A stretch of 64,000 bases of DNA from Dehalococcoidia bacterium (GCA_022828105.1 JAJEJC010000005.1:62001-126000), one strand, 5' to 3'. Shown: positions 17,071 through 25,511, numbered from the stretch's first letter. Numbers and translations are program-made. Notes: generated by a model from the sequence alone, not told the origin.

Positions 17071-18299
17071 CCCAGCCATCTGGCCTGCCCGAGGGGATTG
17101 GACCGCTCTCCGGAGTCAACGTGCTCGACCTGAGCTGGATCGTCGCCGGTCCGACGGTCGGCCGTGCGATGGCGGACTACGGCGCAACGGTGATTCGGGT
17201 CGAGTCGCCGACCCGAGTCGACACGGCGCGGGTCGTGGGCCCGTTCCACGCCGACGAGCCGGGCGTCGAGAACTCGGGACTGTACGGCAACGTCAACGCC
17301 GGCAAGTGGGGGCTGACGCTCGATCTGCGAATCGCGGAAGCGAGAGACATCTTCCGCCGCTTGGTTCAATGGTCCGACATCCTCTGCGAGTCGTTCACCG
17401 CCGGCATCCTTGGCCGCTGGGAGTTGGACTACGCGCATCTGCGCGAGGACAAGCCCGATCTGATCATGCTCAGCAGCACACTCCTGGGCCAGACCGGCCC
17501 GTACAACACGGTCAGCGGATTCGGCAGCCAGGGCGCAGGCATGGCCGGCGTTCAGTATCTCGTCGGCTGGCCCGATTATCCGCCTGCCGGTCCGTTCGGA
17601 CCCTACACCGACTATCCCGCGCCGCGCTTTGCGTTGGCCGGCATCCTCGCCGCGCTCGACCACCGCCGCCGCACCGGCGAGGGCGTGTTCATCGACCAGG
17701 CCCAGGCCGAAGGCACGCTGCAACTGCTCGCGCCGGCCCTGATCGACTACAAGAACGGCGGCCCGCCGCTCGAACGCCGCGGCAACGACGACCCGCAGAT
17801 GTCGCCGCATGGCGTGTACGCGTGCCAGCCGCCTGAGGGCAGGGCCGAGTCATGGGTCGCCATCGCCGTCGCTGGCGAGGAGCAGTGGCAGCGATTCGCG
17901 CCAATCATTGGCGCTGAGGCCTCGCTGGCGCTGCAGGATCGTCGGGAACGCAAGGACGTTATTGACGACCAAATCTCCGCCTGGACGCGTCAGCGGTCCG
18001 CCGGCGAGGTTGAGTCGACGATGCAGACCCTGGGCATCTCCGCACACGTCCTCTCAAACACCGAGGACGCCGCCAGCGATCCCCAGCTCATTCACCGCGA
18101 CCACCTCCGCCGCCTGCCCCACGCGCTGCACGGCGAGACGGTCGTCGAGGCTCCGCGCTACATCCACTCCGACATCCCAGCCACCCCCGCCCGTCCCGCC
18201 CCCCAATACGGCGAGCACAACGAGCAAATCCTCCGCACCGTCCTCGGCCTCAGCGATAAGCAAATCGAAACGCTCGCCGCCTCCGGCGCGTTGAGCTAA
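17067..18299 (+). CDS. CaiB/BaiF class III CoA-transferase
   Basis: 410 aa, overlapping the previous gene by 4 bp. Features are LSGVNVLDLSWIVAGP near the start, MADYGATVIRVESPTRVD, NAGKWGLTLDL, the family's VSGFGSQG region, a possible catalytic Asp in YTDYPAPRFALAGIL, and GVFIDQAQAEGTLQ. It resembles the succinyl-CoA or formyl-CoA transferase group, but the substrate cannot be read off. Its end overlaps the GMC oxidoreductase end by 4 bp on the opposite strand, so the two units are convergent. Confidence 0.9.
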   Translation: MTQPSGLPEGIGPLSGVNVLDLSWIVAGPTVGRAMADYGATVIRVESPTRVDTARVVGPFHADEPGVENSGLYGNVNAGKWGLTLDLRIAEARDIFRRLVQWSDILCESFTAGILGRWELDYAHLREDKPDLIMLSSTLLGQTGPYNTVSGFGSQGAGMAGVQYLVGWPDYPPAGPFGPYTDYPAPRFALAGILAALDHRRRTGEGVFIDQAQAEGTLQLLAPALIDYKNGGPPLERRGNDDPQMSPHGVYACQPPEGRAESWVAIAVAGEEQWQRFAPIIGAEASLALQDRRERKDVIDDQISAWTRQRSAGEVESTMQTLGISAHVLSNTEDAASDPQLIHRDHLRRLPHALHGETVVEAPRYIHSDIPATPARPAPQYGEHNEQILRTVLGLSDKQIETLAASGALS

Positions 18300-19861
18300 C
18301 CCTCCGCCGACATCCACTCGGCGACGCGCTCGCCCATCATCATGCAGGTGAAGTTGGTGTTGGCTCGGACCAGGGTGGGCATGATCGAGCCGTCGACCAC
18401 GCGCAGGTTCTCGACGCCGTAGACGCGGCCTTCGCTGTCGACGACCGCGCCTTCGGACGGGTCGGGTCCCATCGGGCAGGTGCAGGTCGGGTGGGCCATG
18501 CTCGTCGCCGTAGCGTGGATCCACTCGTCCAGCCTCTCGTCGTCGTCGACGGTTGCCTGGTCGATGTCGATCGCCCCTCGGTGGTACGGCTTGAGTTCGT
18601 CCGACTGCGCCAGGTTCCAGGCCAGCCGCGCGCCCTCGCGCAGGCGAACCCGATCGCCCTCATGCTCGTCAAACTTCAGGTCGATCTTCGGATGCTGCGT
18701 GTGGTCGGCGCTCTCCAGCGTGACCGAGCCGAACGAGTTCGGCAGTTGCACGCCCGGCGCAATGCCCCAGACCCAGTCCGAGTCCGGCGCGTCCTGCTCC
18801 TCGCCGACCCATGCGCCGAAGCGCGCCTCGGGGCCGATCAGGATGTGGCCCAGCAGGTAGACCTGCATGTCGTTGAACTCGCCGGTGGCCGAGGTGTAGC
18901 GCAAGAGCGTCTGGGCCAGCGGACGGTCCGGATCGACCGTGCCCGGCGCGGGCCAGAACAGCATTGGCGTCATCGGGTGGTCCATCAAGTGCTTGCCTAC
19001 GCCGGGCAAGTCGACCAGCGACGGGATGCCGAGCTCGGCCAGCTCCGAGGCTGGACCGATCCCGCTGCGCAGCAGGATCGCCGGACTCATGATTGCGCCC
19101 GCCGAGAGCACGATCTGCTTGCCGCGCACCTCCTGCAACTCGCCCTCGCACTCGACCGCGAGACCGACGGCGCGGCCGTCCTCGAACAGCACCCGGTCGA
19201 CCAGGCAGTGTCCGCGCACGGTCAGGTTGAGTCGATTGCGCGCCTGCGAGAGGAAGCCGAGATTGGCCGACCAGCGCGTCATCCGTTCGGGACCGTCGCG
19301 GTTCATCGCCAGCGGCGAGATGCCGGTCGACTCGGGGTCGTTCTGGTCGTTGGTCTGCTCGAAGCCGTGCGCGACGCAGGCGTCGTAGAAGCCGCGCTGC
19401 ACAGCCTCCATCTCGTCGAGCGTCCAGCGTCGCACCGGAATCGGGCCGCCCTGCCCGTGGAAGTCGCCGCCTTCGTCCTTGTCGTCTTCGATCCCGCGGA
19501 AGTAAGGCAGGCACTCCGACCAGGCCCAGCGCTCGTCGCCGGTCATCTCGGCCCAGACGTCGTAGTCGCCGGGCGCGCCGCGGATCGCGACGCCGGTGTT
19601 GATCGCCGACGATCCGCCAACCAGCTTGCCGCGCGGCAGGGGCGCGTCGCGGCCGGGCACAAACGTCGCGTTGAAACCCCAGTCGTGCCGCTGCACCGAC
19701 GGTTCGTGAATGCTGTTCACGTCGCTCGGCAGCTCGCCCAGCGTGCGGTAGTCGGGTCCCGCGTCGAGCAGCAGGACCGATCGCGAGCGATCCTCGGACA
19801 GCCGCGTCGCCATGACCGCGCCCGACGATCCGCCGCCCACGATGATCACGTCGTATTCCAT
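18296..19861 (-). CDS. GMC-family FAD oxidoreductase (choline/alcohol dehydrogenase-like)
   Basis: 521 aa. The dinucleotide-binding start is VIIVGGGSSGAVMATRLSED, followed by LLLDAGPDYRTL, the GMC signature LPRGKLVGGSSAINTGVAIRG in the FAD domain, QIVLSAGAIMSPAILLRSG, and the C-terminal active-site His in SMAHPTCTCPMG. It oxidises a primary or secondary alcohol with FAD. No export signal is present. It is a single gene beside the catabolic CoA-transferase set; a joint pathway is inferred only from position. Confidence 0.9.
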   Translation of the reverse strand: MEYDVIIVGGGSSGAVMATRLSEDRSRSVLLLDAGPDYRTLGELPSDVNSIHEPSVQRHDWGFNATFVPGRDAPLPRGKLVGGSSAINTGVAIRGAPGDYDVWAEMTGDERWAWSECLPYFRGIEDDKDEGGDFHGQGGPIPVRRWTLDEMEAVQRGFYDACVAHGFEQTNDQNDPESTGISPLAMNRDGPERMTRWSANLGFLSQARNRLNLTVRGHCLVDRVLFEDGRAVGLAVECEGELQEVRGKQIVLSAGAIMSPAILLRSGIGPASELAELGIPSLVDLPGVGKHLMDHPMTPMLFWPAPGTVDPDRPLAQTLLRYTSATGEFNDMQVYLLGHILIGPEARFGAWVGEEQDAPDSDWVWGIAPGVQLPNSFGSVTLESADHTQHPKIDLKFDEHEGDRVRLREGARLAWNLAQSDELKPYHRGAIDIDQATVDDDERLDEWIHATATSMAHPTCTCPMGPDPSEGAVVDSEGRVYGVENLRVVDGSIMPTLVRANTNFTCMMMGERVAEWMSAEG

Positions 19862-19958
19862 CCGGCTCCTCCTCGCTCGTTCGCTTCACTCGGTCGCTGC
19901 TGTTGCGACGCTGAGGGTACGACATCGCCGCGTCGGCCTCGTCCTGCGAGTCCGGCGA

Positions 19959-20240
19959 TCAGTCGCCGCCGGACCGGTTCGGTCGCGACACGGCGATCAG
20001 CTCGGCGGAGAGCGGCGAGAGCTTACGCGCCGCCGCGACCACCTGCGACAGCCGCGGTCGGCTGGCGAGCATGACCCAGAGCAGGCCCGTCGCCGCGCCG
20101 ATGCCCACGACCGTGAATCCCAGCATGAAGTCGCCTGTCGCGTCGCGCAGCGTGCCCACGACCAGCGATCCGGCGACCATGAAGAGCATCATCACGGTCG
20201 ACGACCAACCCATGATCTGACCGAAGCTGGATGCGTCCCA
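19959..20240 (-). pseudogene. truncated MFS transporter, C-terminal remnant
   Basis: From about 20237 down to about 20030 the minus strand reads SSFGQIMGWSSTVMMLFMVAGSL...RDATGDFMLGF...LLWVMLASRPR. This matches the last two membrane helices of the complete MFS gene at 21308-22663, which reads SQFGRIMGWTSLVMMPFM in the same place. Everything upstream of that point (the first ten or so helices) is missing. The sequence changes abruptly at about 20240 into lower-GC DNA with an RHH gene. It looks like a transporter cut off when the island was acquired or rearranged. Confidence 0.7.
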
Positions 20241-20296
20241 ACGGGAAAGGAGCCGACGTGAAACTGCTTCCGCCCTATTGAACGGCAAAGCGCACC

Positions 20297-20458
20297 CTAC
20301 GTGTCTTTCCCCGTTGCTTCCAACTCACTCGCCATACGTTCTCTAAGCACCCTGCGTATCCAGGCGCTCATCGTTCGATCATCTTTATGCGCTAGTCGAC
20401 CTATCGCCTCCTTCTCGGCGAATGTAAGACGCACATCATTCCTCTCGGTGCGGTTCAT
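20297..20458 (-). CDS. small ribbon-helix-helix (Arc/CopG-type) DNA-binding protein
   Basis: 53 aa from the ATG at 20458 (an earlier in-frame Met at 20482 would add 8 residues). The layout is a short N-terminal strand (NDVRLTFAEKE), a helix (EAIGRLAHKDDR), a turn, and a second helix (MSAWIRRVLRERMASEL), which is the RHH pattern of Arc, CopG and many antitoxins or plasmid regulators. It is probably a dimeric repressor. The 10-bp direct repeats 43-72 bp upstream of its start are a natural operator. It is divergent from the 160-aa exported protein gene. No toxin-like gene directly adjoins it. Confidence 0.6.
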   Translation of the reverse strand: MNRTERNDVRLTFAEKEAIGRLAHKDDRTMSAWIRRVLRERMASELEATGKDT

Positions 20459-20500
20459 AGCAGAACACAATAGCACCAACATTCCTGATGCTCATCAGCC

Positions 20501-20530
20501 TGTCAGACACTATCCGACACTGTCCGACAA
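20501..20530. promoter_or_regulatory. operator-like array: three direct 10-bp repeats
   Basis: Three consecutive decamers, TGTCAGACAC, TATCCGACAC and TGTCCGACAA, share the core T-TCMGACAM with no spacing. The exact 10-bp period places each unit on the same face of the helix, as in operators of RHH repressors. The array lies in the 174-bp gap between the RHH gene (minus) and the 160-aa ORF (plus), so it could control both. Three units are too few to claim a replication-origin iteron set. Confidence 0.6.
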
Positions 20531-20632
20531 GGTTCTACATTCGCAAACGTTGTCAGCGACACCTACACCTCCTTCACTCCAACACTTCGTCAGACGCAGC
20601 ACGAGCGTCAGTTCTCTAAAAGAGAGATCGTC

Positions 20633-21115
20633 GTGAGTGGATTGACCACGACAAACTGGCTACGCATTCTTGGGCCGATTTCAGCAGGAGTTCTAGTCGC
20701 CCTAGCGGTGACCATTGGCCTGGTCAGTGCGGACCCGGAGGTACCGACCCAGGACACCGTCGTTCAGTACATTGGCCAAGGGGCCGATCCTGGGCTCACT
20801 GAGACCGAGTACGACGCCAGTTTCGGCGAGACGTATCTTACAGGCACTGCTGCGCACTTCGCCTCCCAAGGCGCAGGTATGCACCCGACACACGATCCCG
20901 ATCCACAGATTGCAGCCGAAGTGCACACGATTCTGACCAATGAGGAAGTAACAACGCCTCCAGATGTCGTGGGACAAGTTGTTCATGACGAGATAATGGA
21001 AGCATTGGACGTACCACTGGTGGTTCAACCACACTCCGATCTTCCAGAGAACAGTCAGGACATGTCCGACGGGTGCAGCCTGTCCGTGTTTGGACTCTGC
21101 CTCGTCTTCGACTAG
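20633..21115 (+). CDS. unknown exported or membrane-anchored protein, 160 aa
   Basis: It starts with GTG after an A/G-rich AAAGAGAGA. Residues ~12-33 (RILGPISAGVLVALAVTIGL) form one hydrophobic segment, so the rest is predicted outside the membrane or the leader is cleaved near VSADPEVP. The remainder is acidic and His/Asp-rich (MHPTHDPDPQ) and ends in a short tail with two Cys (DGCSLSVFGLCLVFD). I recognise no family. Codon use is clearly more A/T-rich than in the neighbours. It has its own terminator and a divergent RHH gene with an operator array, so it looks like a self-contained regulated cargo gene. Confidence 0.6.
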   Translation: MSGLTTTNWLRILGPISAGVLVALAVTIGLVSADPEVPTQDTVVQYIGQGADPGLTETEYDASFGETYLTGTAAHFASQGAGMHPTHDPDPQIAAEVHTILTNEEVTTPPDVVGQVVHDEIMEALDVPLVVQPHSDLPENSQDMSDGCSLSVFGLCLVFD

Positions 21116-21125
21116 TGCCCTGCCC

Positions 21126-21167
21126 AGCCCCGGCCTTTCTCAGAAGGGTCGGGGCTTTGGGTGTTTT
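21126..21167 (+). terminator. rho-independent terminator of the 160-aa ORF
   Basis: The stem AGCCCCGGCCTTT / AAGGGTCGGGGCT (21126-21138 with 21144-21156, two wobble pairs) encloses a short loop and is followed by TTTGGGTGTTTT. It lies 10 bp after the stop at 21115. A second small perfect hairpin (AGAGTC-CAGAA-GACTCT, 21177-21193) follows. The rest of the 192-bp gap to the MFS stop shows nothing further that I recognise. Confidence 0.8.
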
Positions 21168-21307
21168 ATCTCAGTAAGAGTCCAGAAGACTCTCTTGAAG
21201 GTCTTCTTAAGTTGACAAAGCCACACCCTGTGTGCATCGCTCATCCCCTGCAATGCAACGAGAGCACCTGTACGGAGCGATTGCAACAAGCGCCGCTGTC
21301 TTCAGTG

Positions 21308-22663
21308 TCAGCGAGAGTCCAGCCTTCTCGCTCGCAGTGCGTTGAAGCGTTCAGTGAGAATATGACGCAAGCTTCGGCTTGGGCTGCTTCCTGTCGCGGG
21401 TAGCCTAGGGGGTGCGGCCAACAGCACCCAAAGTATACCTGTTCCCGCCCCGATGCTGAAGACGACGAAGGGCAGATCGTAGGTTCCGAAGATGTCTCGC
21501 ATGATTCCAGAACCCAGCATTCCGATCGTCATGAAGGGCATCATTACCAGTGATGTCCAGCCCATGATTCGGCCGAACTGCGAAGCGCCAAAGTACTCCG
21601 CGCGAAGAGCAGTAATCAAGGTACCTCGTCCTCCCCACGCAATACCGTTCAGTACAGCGAATGCCAACAGCAGTAACCATCCCTCGGCCAGAGCAAGCGA
21701 TATCCCACCAGCAAGGTGCCCAGCCATACAGGCGATGAGCAGCGGCCGCTTCGGATAACGGTCCCCGATCCAGGCTGAGAGCAATTGGCCAATGAGTTGT
21801 GTCACGACCATTACCGTAACCACGATTCGTCCGTCTGCGGCGCTGAACCCGGGCAGTTCCGCGATGTGGAGGACGCCGTGCCCCAACCACATGCCTACCA
21901 CCATCAGCGGTGCACCGTGAGCCAGCGCCAGACCCCAAAACGCCCGCGTCCGCAGTGCTTCTCTAGCTGTGAAGTCGCGGTGCCGGTGCGGGTTGGATGC
22001 TAGAGCCGCTGAAGTCCCTCCTCCGTCCATCAGTGACCCTTCATGCCCGCCGTCGACTTCCAGCCCCTTGTCTGCCGGGTGCCGCACGAACAGGAACGAC
22101 AGTCCCCAACCCGCGACCAACAGGAAGATTCCTGTTACGACGGATGCCTCACGCCAACCAAGTGCCCCGATTAGCACCGAAGCTACGATCGAGATCAACG
22201 CACCAAATGTGAAACCCATTGACATGAACCCGATGGCGCGTGAACGCTTTCGCTCAAACCACGTCACAACAGCCACGGAGACCGTCATGAATCCGCCGAT
22301 TGAAGTGCCGACTGAGAGAAGGATGTAGAAGCCGATGAACGAAGCAGGATCCCAGAGCCAAGCGAAAAGAACCATCCCAAGCGCGGTCGTCGTCACGCCA
22401 ACGCGGAGCATCATCCGTGGTCCAAAGCGGTCAATTGCCCAGCCCTGGATAGGGCCGAGCAGCCCAGATTCGACTCGCGTCACTGCTGAAGCGATCCCGA
22501 AGATCGTCGCTGACCAGGCGAACTCCTCCTTCAGCGACGCGGCGTAGAACCCAAAGGCGTGCATCACCAGGCCACCCATTAGCATATTGATGATCAGCCC
22601 GGCGCCGACGATGTACCACCCGTAGAAGATCTTGCGGTTCGATCCGAACAGTGCGGGCAGCAC
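21308..22663 (-). CDS. MFS transporter (monocarboxylate/OFA-like, 12 TM)
   Basis: 451 aa with twelve hydrophobic segments in two halves separated by a charged loop near residues 205-235 (VDGGHEGSLMDGGG). The start FYGWYIVGAGLIINMLMGG and the loop GWAIDRFGPRMMLRVG are typical of the oxalate:formate/monocarboxylate-like MFS branch. It probably moves a small organic acid across the cytoplasmic membrane. GC is lower than in the flanking host genes. The truncated copy at 19959-20240 and the gene at 53530-54885 belong to the same branch. Confidence 0.85.
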   Translation of the reverse strand: MLPALFGSNRKIFYGWYIVGAGLIINMLMGGLVMHAFGFYAASLKEEFAWSATIFGIASAVTRVESGLLGPIQGWAIDRFGPRMMLRVGVTTTALGMVLFAWLWDPASFIGFYILLSVGTSIGGFMTVSVAVVTWFERKRSRAIGFMSMGFTFGALISIVASVLIGALGWREASVVTGIFLLVAGWGLSFLFVRHPADKGLEVDGGHEGSLMDGGGTSAALASNPHRHRDFTAREALRTRAFWGLALAHGAPLMVVGMWLGHGVLHIAELPGFSAADGRIVVTVMVVTQLIGQLLSAWIGDRYPKRPLLIACMAGHLAGGISLALAEGWLLLLAFAVLNGIAWGGRGTLITALRAEYFGASQFGRIMGWTSLVMMPFMTIGMLGSGIMRDIFGTYDLPFVVFSIGAGTGILWVLLAAPPRLPATGSSPSRSLRHILTERFNALRARRLDSR

Positions 22664-22884
22664 TCAGGCCAATCCTCTTCAAGCCCCTATGCCCGCCTCC
22701 AGTCGACCGGCGCGCGGTCGTATCAGATCGGAACAGGTGACCAGATGCCACTCTATCGCCGCCGCGCCGCAGGGTCTGCGCTCTGGCATACTGCCAGCCG
22801 TCGGGCGAGCCGATTGCGCCGCTCGATCGCACGCAGCAGCACGCAACAGCATGCACACAACGCTGCCTGGAAAGGACCTCGGAC

Positions 22885-23820
22885 ATGGCCATTCAGAGCG
22901 GAACACGAGCGGATGTCGACGCAATGGCGCAGCAACTCTCCAACTGGGGACGCTGGGGACCGGATGACCAGCGCGGCACGCTGAACCTCGTCACGCCCGA
23001 GGTTTCGGCCGCGGCCGCGGCGCTGGTCTCGGAGGGCGTCACCGTGAGCTGCGCGCTCGAGCTGGCCAAGACGCCGGCAGCCGACAACCCGACGCCGGTG
23101 ACCCACTTCATGACCGGCGCCGGCGACGTCAGCGGACTGGGCGGCGTGCGCGGACTGGAGGCGACCGGCGACGGCTTTGTGATCTCGCCGCACGGGATGG
23201 CCAACACCCACATCGACGCGCTCTGCCACATTCTCGACCAGGGCAAGATGTACAACGGATACCCGGCCTCCGAGGTGCTCTCGACCGGCGCGGCCAAGAA
23301 CTCGATCATGGCGCTCGAACAGGGCGTCTCGACGCGCGGCGTACTGCTCGACATCGCCCGCCTCAAGGGCGAGGACTGGCTGGAACCGGGCTACGGCATC
23401 GGCGTGGACGACCTGGAAGCGGCCGAGGCGGCGCAGGGAGTCCGCGTGCGATCCGGCGACATCCTGCTGGTCCGCACCGGTCGCGACAACCGCCGCGAGG
23501 CCGAAGGCGCGACGCCGCCGTTCGCCGGTATGGCCGGATTGCTGATGGAAACGCTGCCATGGATCCGCGAGCGCGAAGTCGCGATCCTCGGCTGCGACGG
23601 CGTCTCGGACGTGATTCCCTCAAATATGGACGGATCGCCCTTGCCGATCCATCACATCATCATCACCTACATGGGCGTCCACCTGATCGACAACGCCCGG
23701 CTCGGCCCGTTGGGCGAAGCCTGCGCCGGGCGCAATCGTTGGGAGTTCCTGCTGACCATCGCCCCGCTGCGCCTGGTCGGCGGCACGGCCTCGCCGATCA
23801 ACCCGATCGCGATGTTCTAG
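22885..23820 (+). CDS. cyclase family protein (kynurenine formamidase-like metal hydrolase)
   Basis: 311 aa. The metal-binding motif of the family (HxGTHxDxPxH) is present as HGMANTHIDALCHIL, with further conserved segments GVLLDIARLKG, SGDILLVRTGR and ILGCDGVSDVIPSN. The N-terminus (LSNWGRWGPDDQRGTLNLVTPE) matches the long-cyclase subgroup, common in Chloroflexota and Actinobacteria. It is a hydrolase of unknown amide, lactone or ester substrate. It has its own promoter region, divergent from the MFS gene, in a 221-bp gap where I see no clear regulatory motif. Confidence 0.88.
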   Translation: MAIQSGTRADVDAMAQQLSNWGRWGPDDQRGTLNLVTPEVSAAAAALVSEGVTVSCALELAKTPAADNPTPVTHFMTGAGDVSGLGGVRGLEATGDGFVISPHGMANTHIDALCHILDQGKMYNGYPASEVLSTGAAKNSIMALEQGVSTRGVLLDIARLKGEDWLEPGYGIGVDDLEAAEAAQGVRVRSGDILLVRTGRDNRREAEGATPPFAGMAGLLMETLPWIREREVAILGCDGVSDVIPSNMDGSPLPIHHIIITYMGVHLIDNARLGPLGEACAGRNRWEFLLTIAPLRLVGGTASPINPIAMF

Positions 23821-23850
23821 CCGCGACCGGGTTGACCACGAGCAGGCCGC

Positions 23851-24192
23851 TCAGAGCACCTCGCGGCCGCGCTCTCCGGTGCGGACGCGGACGGCTTCCT
23901 CGACGTCCGTGACGAAGATCTTGCCGTCGCCGGTGCGGTCGGAGCGGGCGCCGGCGATGATCGCTTCGATCGCCGGCTCCACGTTGAAGTCCGAGATCAC
24001 CGTGATGATCTTCACCTTAGGAATCATGTCGACGGTGTAGAACTGTCCGCCGCGGCCGGCCTGGACGACGCCGCCCTGGTAGCCGTGCCCGGCGACCCGC
24101 TCGACGTGCAGTCCGGTGATCCCTGCCTCGATCAGCTTGCGCTTGACCGGTTCCAGTGACTCGGGACGGACGATTGCTTCGATCTTTTTCAT
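23851..24192 (-). CDS. glnB: PII nitrogen signal protein (GlnB/GlnK) without the Tyr51 site
   Basis: 113 aa, full PII length: MKKIEAIVRPESLEPVKRKL, the C-terminal GDGKIFVTDVEEAVRVRTGE and the PKVKI strand are all conserved. The T-loop reads GHGYQGGVVQAGRGGQFYTVD, so the Tyr that is uridylylated or adenylylated in other bacteria (ELYRGAEY) is Gly here and the loop is one residue longer. Control is therefore probably by ATP/ADP/2-oxoglutarate alone. It overlaps the end of the ammonium transporter by 4 bp (amt first, PII second), so it most likely gates that channel. Confidence 0.92.
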   Translation of the reverse strand: MKKIEAIVRPESLEPVKRKLIEAGITGLHVERVAGHGYQGGVVQAGRGGQFYTVDMIPKVKIITVISDFNVEPAIEAIIAGARSDRTGDGKIFVTDVEEAVRVRTGERGREVL

Positions 24193-25511
24193 GACAGCAA
24201 CCTCTTCAGCGCTTCGGTTCCGCTGGGGATCGGTTCGTCGATCGCCTCGCTCGCGTCCCAGCCGAATCCGATTTCATCGTATTCGTAGGCCGGTTCGTTG
24301 TGCTCGCTGCGGTCGAGTCCGATCATCTCGTCGGTCTCGTCGACGCGGAGCGGCATGAGCTTCTGTACGACGATGAACAGGACCGAGGACAAGACCAGCG
24401 ACCAACCCAGCGCGGCCAGGACGCCAACCGCCTGCCGCCAGATCAGGTCGACCGATCCGCCGATGAAGCCGTTCGGTCCGCCGGTGACCTCGGAGACGGC
24501 GAAGATACCGATGGCCAGCGCGCCCCAGATGCCGCCCACGCCGTGAACGGCGAAGACGTCGAGCGTGTCGTCCATGTCGCGCCAGCGGTGCATGGCGCGG
24601 ATGGCGAAGAATCCCAGGATTGCGGCGACGGCGCCGATGCAGAGCGCTGGGAAGAAGTTGAGATACCCGTCCGTCGCGGGCCACTGTCCGACGGAACCGG
24701 CGGCCGGCGTGATCGCGACCAGTCCGGCGACCGCGCCGGTTGCCGCGCCGATGATCGAGGGGTGTCCGGTGTAGCGCCAGGACAACAGCACCCAGGCGAC
24801 GAGTCCGCCCGCAGCCGAGATCTGGGTCTGGACAAAGGCGTTGATCGCCGATTCGTTGGCGGCCAGGGCGGAACCGGCGTTGAAGCCGAACCAGCCGAAC
24901 CAGAGCAGTCCCGCGCCCAGCACGACCTTGGAGACATCGTGCGGGCGCGTCTCGGCGACGGAGTCGCGTCGGCGTCCAACAAAGAGCGCTCCGGCCAGCG
25001 CGGCTGCGCCGGCATTGATGTGAACCACGGTGCCGCCGGCGAAGTCGAGCGCGTCGAGCTGGAACAACCAGCCGTCGCCGTGCCAGACCCAGTGGCAGAG
25101 CGGCGCGTAGACGACGGTGATCCAGAGCACGGTGAAGACGAGCAGCGCCTTGAACGAGATGCGCTCGACGAAGGCTCCCGTGATCAGCGCGGGGGTGATG
25201 ATGGCGAACATCATCTGGAAGACCATGAATGCGAGACCGTCAGCGGTCGGCTCCAGGCCGCGCAGGCCGAAGTTCGTCAGATTCCCGACGAATCCGCCGA
25301 TGTCGGTCCCGAAGGCGAGCGAATAGCCCCACAGGACCCAGACGATCGTCGCCACGCCGGCCATCACGAACGACTGCATGATCGTCGCCGCGGCCGACTT
25401 GGTCCGGACCAATCCGGAGTAGAAGAATGCCAGGCCCGGCGTCATCAACAGCACGAGCGCGGCGGAGGTTAGCAGCCAGGCATTGTTCCCAGCTTCTCCG
25501 ACTTCCAACAT
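24189..25511 (-). CDS. amt: ammonium transporter (Amt/MEP family)
   Basis: 440 aa from the ATG at 25511 (MLEVGEAGNNAWLL); the longer reading to 25559 lacks support. Eleven membrane segments are seen. Signatures are LVLLMTPGLAFFYSGLVRTK near the N-terminus, the first pore His in GGTVVHINAGAAALAGALF and the second in FAVHGVGGIWGALAIG. The C-terminal cytosolic tail (DRSEHNEPAYEYDEIGFGWD) is the region that PII binds. It is coupled by overlap to the PII gene downstream. Confidence 0.93.
   Translation of the reverse strand: MLEVGEAGNNAWLLTSAALVLLMTPGLAFFYSGLVRTKSAAATIMQSFVMAGVATIVWVLWGYSLAFGTDIGGFVGNLTNFGLRGLEPTADGLAFMVFQMMFAIITPALITGAFVERISFKALLVFTVLWITVVYAPLCHWVWHGDGWLFQLDALDFAGGTVVHINAGAAALAGALFVGRRRDSVAETRPHDVSKVVLGAGLLWFGWFGFNAGSALAANESAINAFVQTQISAAGGLVAWVLLSWRYTGHPSIIGAATGAVAGLVAITPAAGSVGQWPATDGYLNFFPALCIGAVAAILGFFAIRAMHRWRDMDDTLDVFAVHGVGGIWGALAIGIFAVSEVTGGPNGFIGGSVDLIWRQAVGVLAALGWSLVLSSVLFIVVQKLMPLRVDETDEMIGLDRSEHNEPAYEYDEIGFGWDASEAIDEPIPSGTEALKRLLS

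Noticed and set aside
18491-20074. 527-codon open frame opposite the GMC oxidoreductase
   Set aside because: It has no recognisable motif, an R/Q/H-rich composition typical of a reverse-frame shadow in high-GC DNA, and the other strand codes for a clear GMC enzyme.
20501-20530. Replication-origin iterons
   Set aside because: Only three 10-bp units, no initiator gene or AT-rich unwinding region; an operator is a simpler reading.
24300-25472. 390-codon open frame opposite the ammonium transporter
   Set aside because: The minus strand carries a clear Amt protein; the plus frame is D/R/G-rich without any domain.
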